NCBI RefSeq assembly: GCF_014836955.1
Contig: NZ_JACSPV010000040.1
Coordinates: 1 to 40,631 of the forward strand
DNA from: Bacillus norwichensis
GTDB taxonomy: Bacteria; Bacillota; Bacilli; Bacillales; Bacillaceae_C
Length of the DNA stretch: 40,631 nucleotides
Direction: 5' to 3'
The translations under genes were made by a program, and so were the position numbers. The notes below the pieces were generated by a model. The model worked only from the letters and a program-made list of their open reading frames with translations. It searched no databases and had not been told where the DNA came from. This document shows positions 8,619 to 16,304 of this stretch, in pieces. Positions within the stretch are counted from its first letter, which is position 1, and each line of letters starts with the position of its first letter.

Positions 8619-8620
8619 AA

Positions 8621-8654
8621 AAGGGAGATTCGTCAATTAACGAATCTCTTTTCA
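8621..8654 (+). terminator. Intrinsic terminator of the ECF operon
   Basis: Stem GAGATTCGT (8625-8633) with ACGAATCTC (8640-8648), 6-nt loop, followed by TTTTC. It starts just after the ATPase stop codon. Confidence 0.85.
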
Positions 8655-8709
8655 TATGCGTGAATAATCCTCAAACACGAACAGATAAAAGATATTTATA
8701 TACATTTAT

Positions 8710-8876
8710 TTTTTTCTTGGAATGGGATTACTGATTACAACAACAGGCTTTGGACGAATGGCATATGTCGTATTCTACCATTCATGCAAACCGACCTCGG
8801 TTTGACAACGACAAAAGCTGGCATGCTTCGCACGTATTTATACGCAATGACTATTTGGCATACTATGAAAAAATCA
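8710..8876 (+). pseudogene. MFS transporter relic (N-terminal fragment)
   Basis: Plus-strand translation gives GLLITTTGFGRMAYVVF, then after a frame change FMQTDLGLTTTKAGML. This is the first two helices of an MFS permease of the YbfB/YjiJ type. There is no intact downstream part; the sequence then loses similarity. It is a short decayed fragment left between the ECF operon and an IS110 relic. Confidence 0.55.
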
Positions 8877-9052
8877 CAAATTTAGTAATCTATCAAAACC
8901 TTCTTCATTATTTTCAAATGATAGAGGTCCCCAACCACAATTTCACGGAAATTGACAGCTCGTGCAACGGAAATTGTTGAGCTATATCAATTCCTACAAT
9001 GAGGCGACGATCAGAAACCCTTTTAATAAGTTGATTTTGTTTATCTTGTATT
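8877..9052 (-). mobile_element. IS110-family transposase relic (N-terminal fragment)
   Basis: Minus-strand translation gives QNQLIKRVSDRRLIVGIDIA followed, after frame changes, by VARAVNFREIVVGD and SFENNEEGFDRLLNL. The IVGIDIAQ motif carries the first acidic residue of the DEDD catalytic set of IS110 transposases. At least two frameshifts and loss of everything downstream show it is dead. Its 5' end stops at the boundary of repeat R2, which may have removed the start codon. Confidence 0.65.
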
Positions 9053-9246
9053 ATCAAATGCGCCTTGGCGTATTTGCGCCCAGATTTTATGAGCTCCGCT
9101 CGATAAATTTAATCTGAAAATCTGTGGCATCCGCCCAAGGCGTTAACGTTATTCAGCCGGGGTTTGAATCCCCACTGAATGGATACCAATATGCATTCAT
9201 CTCACCACTTACTGAAGTGGGAGACTTTTGCTGAATGAAGTTAAAC
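9053..9246 (+). repeat. Dispersed hairpin repeat R2 (full length)
   Basis: Same family and orientation as R1: left end ATCAAATGCGCCTTGG, core ATCTGTGGCATCCG, inverted repeats TTCAG/CTGAA and CTCACCACTT/AAGTGGGAG, right end GCTGAATGAAGTTA. It adjoins the IS110 relic. Confidence 0.92.
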
Positions 9247-9472
9247 TTCATAGTAGAGCTTCCTCCTGTAATTTGAGTGTTAGAGTGCTATCTATTCTCA
9301 TCTTACTGAGGAGCTCTATTTTTATCAAAGCCCCAATTTAACAGGAATCCTATGATGACATTCCCCATCAGTATGGTTTATTGATTTTTACCCAACAGCA
9401 AGAAAAGCCGTCCCGCAAACAAAAGCATGACAATCGCCCCTTTCTATTATGTGTGATGAGTTACAATTAGAG
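9247..9472. other. Intergenic stretch with a long-loop inverted repeat
   Basis: No gene recognised. TAGAGCTTCCTC (9254-9265) and GAGGAGCTCTA (9308-9318) form an inverted repeat with one bulge and a 42-nt loop; TTTTT follows on the plus strand. It could be the end of a lost mobile element. On the minus strand this is the 3' side of the ABC permease gene. Confidence 0.35.
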
Positions 9473-10084
9473 TCACAATGCTTTGTGTTGATAAATAAAT
9501 TGACTTACCATCCAAGAAATAAAATACAGACCAATAGCAATTCCTGCACCACTAAGGTAAAGAGTCGCTGTGGACAAACTTGTAAGAAACTCTGTAATAG
9601 CTGTGAAATGTTTTGCTAAGAATTGGACAATCGGAGGCAGAATCAATGCTGAGACTATAAACCCGATTAAAACCGCCATTCCTATATAACCAGGTTTTAA
9701 TATATAAAATAACGGAAAAGCTAAAGCCACAAATACGAAGAACAGACCAGCAGCAATGGCTATATCCCTTATCATATAGTCATAATTAAATAAATATAGA
9801 ATAATACCAGCTACACCAATTGATAAAATCATATAGACAATTGCTCCAATATATTTTGCAGCAACAATCTCTTTTCGTGTATACGGTAAAGAATTAAGAA
9901 GAATATTTGATTCTACCCGTTCATCATATATGTATCCATTTATCGGTATATAAGTACTAGCTATCAAAAAAATGAAGGCTGGGCTCATATGCTTGCCAAA
10001 AAGAGCAAAGAAAATAATAAATGGAATAAACAGTAAAATTTGTGATTTTTGTATAATGACATCTTTTTTTATCAAATTAAACAT
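9473..10084 (-). CDS. ABC-2 type transporter permease
   Basis: 203 residues with about six hydrophobic helices and a short cytoplasmic segment (YIYDERVESNILLNSLPYTR) between helices 2 and 3. This is the arrangement of small ABC-2 permeases (ABC2_membrane_5 type) paired with YtrB-like ATPases. It overlaps the upstream ATPase gene by 8 bp, so the two are translationally coupled and form one exporter. Family knowledge: GntR/YtrA-controlled ABC systems respond to cell-wall-active peptides or act in envelope stress; the actual substrate here is unknown. Confidence 0.75.
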   Translation of the reverse strand: MFNLIKKDVIIQKSQILLFIPFIIFFALFGKHMSPAFIFLIASTYIPINGYIYDERVESNILLNSLPYTRKEIVAAKYIGAIVYMILSIGVAGIILYLFNYDYMIRDIAIAAGLFFVFVALAFPLFYILKPGYIGMAVLIGFIVSALILPPIVQFLAKHFTAITEFLTSLSTATLYLSGAGIAIGLYFISWMVSQFIYQHKAL

Positions 10085-10946
10085 GTTGATGACTCGCTCC
10101 TTTCACATAAAACATAATATCCTCCAGGGAAGCTTCTTCAATAGAGACACGATCCCCAAATAGCTCCTTCACTTTCTTTACATCATCTGTCAGAGCTTGA
10201 AATCCAGTAGAAGAATGCTCTACCTTTATAAAACTCTTTTCTGTATCACGATTGATTAAATCTGTACTTCCCTTGACTAAAGCATAACGCTCCCGCACTT
10301 CGTCTATAGAATCATTGAAAAGAATTTTTCCCTTTTGAATGAATGTAATATAATTAGCAATATGATCTAAATCACTAGTGATATGTGTGGAAAAGAAAAG
10401 TGTTCTCTTTCCATCCCTCATAATATCTTTTAAAATATCTAACAGTTCTCTCCGGAAAACTGGATCTAGTCCGGCTGTAGGCTCATCCATCATAATAAAT
10501 TCGGCATCATGAGATAAAGCCATTGCCAGAGAAACTTTCATCAGCATCCCTTTCGAAAACGTTTTAACTGCTTTATTTAGTGGTAGTTCAAACTTCTTGA
10601 CATAATCATAAAATTGCTCGTCACTCCAATTTTTATAACTTGGTGCAACAATTTGGCGAATATCCTTTATGTTTAAGCTTTCATAAAACACATTACTATC
10701 GTATACAAATCCTATGCGCTCCTTAATCTCTTTCTCATGTCTTGCATAATCTAATCCAAATACTTTTATTTCACCTGCATCTGCTTGTAAAAGATTCATT
10801 ATTAACTTCATTGTTGTCGATTTTCCTGCTCCATTTGCCCCGATAAACCCAGTCACATAGCCTTGCTTAATTTGTAGATTGATACTTTCTAGGGAAAAAC
10901 CTTGAAATCGCTTCGTTACGCCTTTGAACTCCACTATATTTTCCAT
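10077..10946 (-). CDS. ABC transporter ATP-binding protein (YtrB-like), copy 2
   Basis: 289 residues: Walker A GANGAGKST, signature region FSKGM, Walker B FIMMDEPTAGLDP, and a C-terminal about 80-residue extension ending IMFYVKGASHQHV. The start at 10946 (MENIVEF) has AGGAA at 7 bp; an in-frame ATG five codons earlier lacks one. It is clearly paralogous to the ATPase at 11521-12381 throughout its length, including the C-terminal extension (SLEDIMFYVKGA versus SLEEIMFYVKGA). It drives the overlapping ABC-2 permease at 9473-10084. Repeat R3 and a long palindrome lie upstream. Confidence 0.85.
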   Translation of the reverse strand: MENIVEFKGVTKRFQGFSLESINLQIKQGYVTGFIGANGAGKSTTMKLIMNLLQADAGEIKVFGLDYARHEKEIKERIGFVYDSNVFYESLNIKDIRQIVAPSYKNWSDEQFYDYVKKFELPLNKAVKTFSKGMLMKVSLAMALSHDAEFIMMDEPTAGLDPVFRRELLDILKDIMRDGKRTLFFSTHITSDLDHIANYITFIQKGKILFNDSIDEVRERYALVKGSTDLINRDTEKSFIKVEHSSTGFQALTDDVKKVKELFGDRVSIEEASLEDIMFYVKGASHQHV

Positions 10947-11003
10947 ACTACCATTCCTCACATAAAATAGTTTTCAGTAATTGTTTCGCTGCAAATCGGC
11001 TCT

Positions 11004-11195
11004 ATCAAATGCTCTTTGCGCATTTGCGCCCAGATTGTATCAAGCTCCGCTCGTTCAATTTCCTCTGAAATTCCGTGGCATCCGCCGAAGGTTTTAACGT
11101 TATTCAGCCAGGATTTCCCCCCACAGAATGGAATACCTATATGCTTTCATCTCACCACTTACAAAAGTGATAGGCTTCTTCTGAATGAAATTAAA
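11004..11195 (+). repeat. Dispersed hairpin repeat R3 (full length, diverged left part)
   Basis: Same family and orientation. The left end reads ATCAAATGCTCTTTGCG and the first hairpin is degraded (GCTCCGCTCGTTCAA), but the core and the CTCACCACTT/AAGTG hairpin remain. It begins 58 bp upstream of the ATPase start at 10946 and separates that gene from the palindrome at 11266-11290. Confidence 0.88.
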
Positions 11196-11262
11196 ACAAG
11201 CTATTCTTTCTGTCACCAACCCTATTCCTTTTATAATTTCAAATACTCCATCTCAATACAGC
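11196..11262. other. Intergenic DNA between R3 and the palindromic operator
   Basis: AT-rich with no gene. On the minus strand TTGGTG followed after 17-18 bp by TTTTAAT at the edge of R3 could serve as a weak promoter; this is speculative. The remaining gap up to 11520 holds the palindrome and a terminator listed separately. Confidence 0.25.
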
Positions 11263-11265
11263 GCA

Positions 11266-11290
11266 TAGTATATAATAACATTATATACTA
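11266..11290. promoter_or_regulatory. Perfect palindrome, candidate GntR (YtrA-type) operator
   Basis: TAGTATATAAT, AAC, ATTATATACTA: an 11 bp perfect inverted repeat with 3-bp centre. GTATA elements recur upstream of the gntR gene at 12781-12806. It lies upstream of the second ATPase-permease pair, so the same GntR repressor may control both transcripts. Binding is inferred. Confidence 0.5.
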
Positions 11291-11362
11291 TATAAACACT
11301 ATACACATTATTGAAACATGATTTTATCATTTTATCAACCATTTCCTTATCTTTCTTGATAA

Positions 11363-11402
11363 GCAAAAAGAGAGACCTTAACGAAATGTTTAAGATCTCT
11401 CC
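11363..11402 (-). terminator. Intrinsic terminator after ATPase copy 1
   Basis: On the minus strand GAGAGATCTTAA pairs with TTAAGGTCTCTC (one mismatch) and is followed by TTTTTGC. It would end the gntR-ATPase transcript before the second ATPase-permease pair. Confidence 0.75.
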
Positions 11403-11520
11403 CGGAATATTCAATAGTAAAATTCTTTCAGTCTTCTTAATTTACTTTGTTCCTATCATAAGTTTATGTATTAAATAAATATATCATTGGTATCTTTTGT
11501 AATAAAATGGCCCTATTACT

Positions 11521-12381
11521 TTACCTACGTGCTCCTTTCACATAAAACATAATTTCTTCTAAGGAAGCATTCTCAATCACAACATGATTACCAAAGACTC
11601 CTTTTACTTTTTTCACATCATTTGTTAAAGCTTGAAATCCGCTTTGGGATCGATCTATTTTAATAAAATTCTCTTCCGTATCTCGGTCAAGCAAATCGAT
11701 ACTACCTTTCACCAAAGCATACCGCTCCTGCAGTTCGTCAATGGATTGATTAAAGAGAACTTCCCCTTTATCAACCAGTACAATGTAGTCCGCAAAACGA
11801 TCCAAGTCGCTTGTAATATGCGTTGAAAAGAAAATACTCCTTTTTTCATCTACCATTACTTCTTGAAAAATGTCTAATAACTCTCTGCGAAAAGTCGGGT
11901 CTAATCCCGCTGTAGGCTCATCCATTATGATTAATTCCGCATCATGAGATAAAGCAATCGCTAAAGATGCCTTCATCTGCATGCCTTTAGAAAACTTTTT
12001 AATCGGTTTATTCATAGGCAGCTCAAATTGATCAGTATAAGCTTTGAATTGATTATTATTCCAGCGTTGATAAGCTGGCCCAACGATTCTGGTAATATCC
12101 TTCAGGCTCAATGATTCATAAAATATATTGTTATCGTAAACAAAGCCTATGCGTTCTTTTATTTCTTTCTCATGACTCGCATAGTCCAATCCAAATACGT
12201 TCACTTCTCCTTTATCCGGCTGTAAAAGATTCATTATCAGCTTTATTATGGTTGATTTTCCCGCTCCATTTGCTCCAATAAATCCTGTTACAAATCCTTG
12301 TTTTATTTCTAAATCCAGATTTTCTAAAGAGAATGCCTTAAACGCTTTAGAAACACTACGGAATTCTATCACATTTTCCAA
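11521..12381 (-). CDS. ABC transporter ATP-binding protein (YtrB-like), copy 1
   Basis: About 286 residues: Walker A GANGAGKST, signature FSKGMQM, Walker B LIIMDEPTAGLDP, C-terminal extension ending EEIMFYVKGARR. Highly similar along its whole length to the ATPase at 10077-10946, so this is a tandem duplication. The TTG at 12381 (GAGGAG 8 bp upstream) aligns with the paralogue's start; a GTG at 12390 overlaps the gntR stop and is an alternative. It follows gntR by 5 bp and is followed by a terminator, with no permease of its own. Either it uses the downstream permease or its partner was lost. Confidence 0.82.
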   Translation of the reverse strand: MENVIEFRSVSKAFKAFSLENLDLEIKQGFVTGFIGANGAGKSTIIKLIMNLLQPDKGEVNVFGLDYASHEKEIKERIGFVYDNNIFYESLSLKDITRIVGPAYQRWNNNQFKAYTDQFELPMNKPIKKFSKGMQMKASLAIALSHDAELIIMDEPTAGLDPTFRRELLDIFQEVMVDEKRSIFFSTHITSDLDRFADYIVLVDKGEVLFNQSIDELQERYALVKGSIDLLDRDTEENFIKIDRSQSGFQALTNDVKKVKGVFGNHVVIENASLEEIMFYVKGARR

Positions 12382-12386
12382 CCCAA

Positions 12387-12758
12387 TCACTCCTCGTACA
12401 ACAACTTTAACAATTCCTGCAGTTCTTCATAAGATAGTCCAATTTCTCGACTATTGAAGATAACCGCACTTAATTGCTCTTCGATGACTCTTAACTTTTT
12501 CTCACGAATGACATCTAAATTTTGTTCTGCTACAAACGAACCTTTCCCAACAATCGAATAGATAAATCCTGATTTCTCCAATTCTTCATATGCCCGTTTC
12601 GTGGTAATTACACTTATTTTTAAATCCTTAGCCAGCTGTCTCATGGAAGGCAATGTGGCTCCTTCCTCCAGTTCTCCTGATAAGATTGACGTTTGAATTT
12701 GCTTCACAATCTGCTCATAAATTGGCTCTTTCGAACTGTTTGATATAATAATTTGCAT
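12387..12758 (-). CDS. GntR family regulator, YtrA type
   Basis: 123 residues. The N-terminal winged helix-turn-helix (EQIVKQIQTSILSGELEEG, then LPSMRQLAKDLKISVITTKR and FIYSIVGKGSFV) is followed by only about 50 residues. This is the short C-terminus of the YtrA subfamily, which has no large effector domain. AAGAGG lies 6-7 bp before the ATG. It heads the transcript with the YtrB-like ATPase. YtrA proteins repress their own ABC operon and respond to envelope stress or wall-active antibiotics. Inverted repeats of GTATA overlap its own promoter at 12781-12806, consistent with autorepression. Confidence 0.88.
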   Translation of the reverse strand: MQIIISNSSKEPIYEQIVKQIQTSILSGELEEGATLPSMRQLAKDLKISVITTKRAYEELEKSGFIYSIVGKGSFVAEQNLDVIREKKLRVIEEQLSAVIFNSREIGLSYEELQELLKLLYEE

Positions 12759-12780
12759 GCCGATACCTCTTTTTTATCAT

Positions 12781-12806
12781 TGTATATCTCTATTATACAC
12801 AGTATA
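12781..12806 (-). promoter_or_regulatory. gntR promoter with overlapping operator
   Basis: Minus strand: -10 TATAAT at 12792-12797, with a weak -35 (TATTCA, 12815-12820) at 17 bp. Two inverted repeats overlap it: TATAC-ACA-GTATA (12794-12806) and TGTATA...TATACA (12781-12799). The overlap is the usual layout for autorepression. Confidence 0.55.
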
Positions 12807-12989
12807 GAAAGGGTTGAATAATTTCATCAAGATAAGCTTCATGTCTTTTTATAAAGAAGCAAGGTCATTATATTCTACTCAGAAACCTTTTTGGGATAAT
12901 TAAATATGATGTGTCACAATCAATAAAGTCCTAAAAACCCTATGTTACTTAGGTTATTAGGAAACTGTTATCATTATAAATAATTTCCA
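12807..12989. other. Intergenic stretch with one small inverted repeat
   Basis: No gene recognised. CCTAAAAACC (12930-12939) and GGTTATTAGG (12952-12961) can form a 9/10 bp stem without a T run. The region ends at partial repeat R4. Confidence 0.3.
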
Positions 12990-13118
12990 CTCGAAAAATT
13001 TCCTTTGAGCATCTGTGGCATCTGCGGAAGGCTTTAACTTTATTCAGCCGAGGTTTGCCCCTTCCATGCATTCATCTCACCACTTACAGAGATGGGAGAC
13101 TGCTTCGGAATGAGGTTA
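12990..13118 (+). repeat. Dispersed hairpin repeat R4 (left part missing)
   Basis: It starts within the family at CTCGAAAAATTTCC, keeps the core ATCTGTGGCATCTG and the CTCACCACTT/GATGGGAG hairpin, but lacks the left third and part of the central CTGAATGG segment. Same orientation as the others. Its right end merges with the terminator at 13118-13156. Confidence 0.85.
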
Positions 13119-13156
13119 AAAAAAGGTGCCCCCATCTAAATCGGGGCACCTTTTTG
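13118..13156 (-). terminator. Strong bidirectional intrinsic terminator
   Basis: Perfect stem AAAAAGGTGCCCC / GGGGCACCTTTTT with a 9-nt loop; the A and T runs make it work in both directions. It ends the lipoprotein transcript coming from the right. Confidence 0.9.
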
Positions 13157-13180
13157 AATATCAGTTTTTTCCTTTACTTC

Positions 13181-13774
13181 TTATTCTCGTCCAAATGCTT
13201 TCGTTTGAATTTTCTTCTTATCAAGGAAATCTTCTATTTTTTTCTGTTCCTTTCCATTGACCACACCACTTTTATCAATGAGTGATCCAACGTCTATTTC
13301 GGAAAAATTTCCTTCACTTACGTTATCGAGCATTTGATTTAATTCTTGAATATACTCATTTGAAGCTGTAATATAACGACTAATTCTCTCAGACTCTTCT
13401 TGATAGCCTTCAGGCAAGGTATTGTTTAAAATATAGTTAGAGAAATTTTCATCATTCTCTTTTATAAGCTTATTTATTCCGTGAAATTTCTCTAATTCAC
13501 TTTTATTTAATTCCTCATCTGCATCGAGGATTTCCTCGAATGGATAAATAGCATTATCTAGCTCTTCACTGCTGTCTAAGTATGTTTTAATGCTTAACTT
13601 CATTTCCTCTTCCTCAATTGTACTATTGTTTTTTTCAGAAGTGAAAATAGTACTAGGGATTTCTATGTTCGTTGTAAGAGGAGTTTCATCTTCTTCTGTA
13701 GTGTCAATATTTTCTTCCCCAGAACATGCACTCAATACAAAAATAATGAAGATGCTATAAAAAATTTTTCTCAT
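13181..13774 (-). CDS. Lipoprotein of unknown function
   Basis: About 197 residues. It starts MRKIFYSIFIIFVLSACSG: a lipoprotein signal peptide with lipobox LSAC, so the Cys would be lipidated and the protein held on the outer face of the membrane. The mature part is acidic and helical (many Glu, Asp, Asn, Lys) without recognisable catalytic motifs. The ATG at 13774 has GGGAG 7 bp upstream; an in-frame start twelve codons earlier lies in the upstream gene. It follows the HAAS membrane-protein gene by 2 bp, so the two are one operon and may work together. I do not recognise the family. Confidence 0.75.
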   Translation of the reverse strand: MRKIFYSIFIIFVLSACSGEENIDTTEEDETPLTTNIEIPSTIFTSEKNNSTIEEEEMKLSIKTYLDSSEELDNAIYPFEEILDADEELNKSELEKFHGINKLIKENDENFSNYILNNTLPEGYQEESERISRYITASNEYIQELNQMLDNVSEGNFSEIDVGSLIDKSGVVNGKEQKKIEDFLDKKKIQTKAFGRE

Positions 13775-13776
13775 AA

Positions 13777-14340
13777 TTAATTTCTCTCCCTTGAAATAGG
13801 GATGTTCCATTTCATATGTTTCAGGAATAATCTAACCAAGGGTTTCCTGATATAATATCCCAATATTATTAATAAAGAACCTAAGGTAAGGCCTTTTATG
13901 ACCTGAAAAATTTCCGTTGCTCCAATTGTATCAAATCCATTAACAAAGCCCATTACAATTAAGATAACTGGAGATAGAATCATAATGGGTACAGCAATTA
14001 TATAAGCCAATATAATGGGGATACATAATAGCAGCATAAATAAACTCACTATAATGATGATGCAATTTACAATACTTAATCTCATAATTGACAACAGTGC
14101 TGTAAACATCTCTTTTATGCTTTTATTCTCTTCTACTTTATCAATAGAATAAACAGCGTTTAATTCTTTGGCAATCTTTTCAGGCTCTCCTAACTCTTTA
14201 GATATTTCCTCCTCACTTTTATTCTCATTGCTTCCATCAGCAAAATGCATATAATATTCTTCTATAATATCTTCTTTTTCCTTTTCAGACATATGCTTTA
14301 AATTGCTTTCCAATAATTTCAAAAAACTATTCTTATTCAA
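13777..14340 (-). CDS. HAAS/DUF1700-type membrane protein
   Basis: About 187 residues. The N-terminus (MNKNSFLKLLESNLKHMS, then EKEDIIEEYYMHFADG and ELGEPEKIAKEL) is the three-helix HAAS domain found in DUF1700 proteins; three or four hydrophobic helices follow. The start is uncertain: the ATG at 14349 sits 1 bp from AAGGAGT, while the TTG at 14340 has normal spacing and gives the N-terminus typical of the family, so I choose it. HAAS proteins usually pair with a PadR repressor and signal at the membrane; no PadR gene is next to it. It is co-transcribed with the lipoprotein gene. Confidence 0.75.
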   Translation of the reverse strand: MNKNSFLKLLESNLKHMSEKEKEDIIEEYYMHFADGSNENKSEEEISKELGEPEKIAKELNAVYSIDKVEENKSIKEMFTALLSIMRLSIVNCIIIIVSLFMLLLCIPIILAYIIAVPIMILSPVILIVMGFVNGFDTIGATEIFQVIKGLTLGSLLIILGYYIRKPLVRLFLKHMKWNIPISRERN

Positions 14341-14458
14341 TTGTATCATACTCCTTGACAAAGCAATTCCATTCACATTTTTAAAGTGTTAGGTTTTAGT
14401 CTTATTGCTTTTCTGTACGATCCTTCTTTCAATTTTGATAACTGGCAAGATAACTTTT

Positions 14459-14562
14459 TCAAACGCGCCTTGGCTTATGAGCGCCCCGATTTTATCGAAG
14501 GGGATCCGCTCGATACATTTCCTCTGAAAATCTATGGTATCCGTCTGAGGCATTTACTTTAT
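14459..14562 (+). repeat. Dispersed hairpin repeat R5 (left half only)
   Basis: It contains the left end TCAAACGCGCCTTGG, the TTTATCGA...CTCGATA hairpin and the core ATCTATGGTATCCG, then stops after CATTTACTTTAT. The right-hand hairpins are missing. Same orientation. Confidence 0.8.
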
Positions 14563-14969
14563 AAAAAATTATTCGTCACACTACAATTTTGTCATACTTT
14601 TCGACGGATTACACCGTGAATCAATTTGCGGGTTACCGCAAAACACTTGTACGAATTGCCCGCAAAAGCTATAGGCCTGATAACCCTTTTGATACCAATC
14701 AGGCTTTCATAATCGGCGAGCTCTTAAGATATTACACTTTAAAAAATACGAATATTTAATGATTTTGATCTGGATTTCCCCATACCGAAATACACATTAC
14801 GGATAACCGCAATGTTTATTTCGGTAAAGAATGAGATAGGTAGATTAAAATATAACTTAGAGAAAGAATTTGCCAAATAGCAGGGAGCAATTTGAGTGAT
14901 AATAATTAGATACCGCTGTACCCTGAAATATGGAAAAACTAATACACCTTCCGAAGCGCTGTTGAGTGC
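14563..14969. other. Gene-free stretch with three consecutive stem-loops
   Basis: No coding region recognised. TTTGCGGG/CCCGCAAA (14625-14632, 14659-14666), GCCTGAT/ATCAGGC (14675-14681, 14698-14704) and a long imperfect palindrome, TACCGAAAT...ATTTCGGTA (14783-14826), follow one another. They could be a structured RNA or remnants of mobile-element ends; I cannot tell which. Confidence 0.4.
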
Positions 14970-15722
14970 CTATTTCTCTTTACTATTTGCCAAATAATTA
15001 CCTGCAACTTTGTTTAGAAAATAAGTGTAACCCACTTGCCATTGCTCTAGCATACTTCTATGGAAATCGTCAACGATAAAAAGCTCTGTCTGATTTAGAA
15101 AATCTTGAGGTGTTGATGGATGACCTTTTTTCTCCAAAAAAGATAGGTGTTCTTGTACACGCTCCAAGATTTTGGGAGCATTTACAGAAAAGCCTTCTTG
15201 TAAGAACCTAATCATATCTTCATTAAATGACTGTGCTTCCATAGCAGAATCGTTCATTGATTCCACACTAATTGTTTGAGTTGATAAATCAAAATCATAT
15301 TCTTTTTTCAAATGCTCTTTTTGGTCTTTTAAAGCTTCTTGCCATTCCCCTTCCGTTTTAAAACCTTTAAACATTTTTTCCATATCTAAATCAACTCCTT
15401 CTTTAACACTTCTAATAGAAGTATTGATAGTATTAATCAACCCCTTAAATCGATCGATTTTTTGTTCTAATAAATATTTTTGCTGTATCAACGTATTTTC
15501 TCTGTCAATTTCTCCGTCCAGTAACTTTTTAATTTCTTTGAGAGGGATATCCAGTTCCCTGTAAAAAAGGATTTGCTGGAGTCGTTCTATACCTTTTTTT
15601 CCGTATCAACGATAGCCGACTTCTGTCGTTTGCTCTGGTATCAAAAGACCTATTTTGTGATAATGGTGCAGTGTCTTTACTGTTGTATGAGCTAGCTTTG
15701 CAACTTCGTGAACGGTGTACAT
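14970..15722 (-). pseudogene. TipA-like MerR regulator interrupted by a stop codon
   Basis: Read from the ATG at 15722 (strong RBS GGAGGGAAGGAA), the frame is open for 250 codons except for one TGA at codon 39 (15606-15608). The N-terminus (MYTVHEVAKLAHTTVKTLHH, IGLLIPEQ, VGYR-stop-YGKKGIERLQQILFYREL) is a MerR winged helix. The C-terminal part (from about residue 110) contains ALKDQKEHLKKEYDF and a TipAS-type ligand-binding domain. TipA regulators bind thiopeptide or other antibiotics and activate efflux. CGT-TGA-TAC stands where family members read Arg-Leu-Tyr, so a single TTA-to-TGA change explains the loss. A recent nonsense mutation is likely; a sequencing error is the alternative. Confidence 0.8.
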
Positions 15723-15748
15723 TTCCTTCCCTCCTTTCCATGTTCTTT

Positions 15749-15779
15749 ATACTAAAATATCCTCTAAGGTAAGAGTCAA
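15749..15779 (-). promoter_or_regulatory. MerR-type promoter with 19 bp spacer
   Basis: Minus strand: -35 TTGACT (15774-15779), 19 bp spacer, -10 TAGTAT (15749-15754). The spacer contains CTCT-TACCTT-AGAG, an inverted repeat. The over-long spacer with a central dyad is the hallmark of MerR-family-activated promoters, so this is probably the regulator's own promoter. Confidence 0.65.
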
Positions 15780-15840
15780 CATGTTCATTTAACTTTTTCT
15801 TTGAACTTCGCACATAAATTTGCAAGACTTTAGCAAGCAA

Positions 15841-16029
15841 TGATTCAATATAGATTGTGACGATTTAACTACCCGGTCAACTGCATTTATTTGTGATATA
15901 TCAAGAAAATTTATTCCTTATTTTTCAGAAAGAGCGTGAAGGGAGTGAAGTGGGAGCGTGTTTTTTCATGCTGGATATTCCAAATGACTAACCAAGTACT
16001 TCTTATTCTGCATGTTAACATGGCTGAAA
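15841..16029. other. Intergenic DNA, nothing recognised
   Basis: No convincing gene, hairpin or repeat. It is the upstream region between the MerR promoter and the possible gene relic at 16030-16224. Confidence 0.3.
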
Positions 16030-16224
16030 ATGAAAGTCTTTACGATGGATAGTACGAAGTTATTAAGAAAAACATGAAAAGAATCAGCGAAGAATGCCTG
16101 AGCACCAATCATGTTTTCAGAAATTATACAGGGGGATTTTTTCACTATCAGACTATTTGGAGCGATCTCGACCAAGTGGGACGATAAACAGCATGTGGCA
16201 TCCGTTCAAATCCTACGCCTGTAA
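16030..16224 (+). pseudogene. Possible decayed small gene of unknown function
   Basis: A 65-codon frame from an ATG at 16030 to TAA at 16224 is interrupted by TGA at codons 16 and 24. The second part, from APIMFSEIIQGDFFTIRLFG to TKWDDKQHVASVQILRL, looks protein-like in composition, but I do not recognise it. It could equally be chance. The stretch from 16225 to 16304 holds nothing further. Confidence 0.25.
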
Positions 16225-16304
16225 TTTTCAAAAAAATTATTGAAATCTACATATAGACGAAACGTATGCCACCGCTGAAAGCCCCTTAATTGAACAGCAC
16301 TTTT

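Noticed and set aside
8750-8980. 76-residue plus-strand frame (MDEWHMSYS...)
   Set aside because: It crosses from an MFS relic into an antisense IS110 relic in the wrong frames; no RBS.
9150-9185. GGGGTTTGAATCCCC-like hairpin resembling a tRNA T arm
   Set aside because: It recurs in every copy of the R repeat, without an acceptor stem, anticodon arm or CCA; it is a hairpin of the repeat, not a tRNA.
15966-16175. 69-residue minus-strand frame
   Set aside because: TTG start without RBS and no recognisable family; the opposite strand looks slightly more protein-like but is broken.
16190-16215. GTGGCATCCGTTC as a tenth R copy
   Set aside because: Only about 10 bases match the core, with no flanking hairpins; it lies inside a possible coding relic and is likely coincidence.
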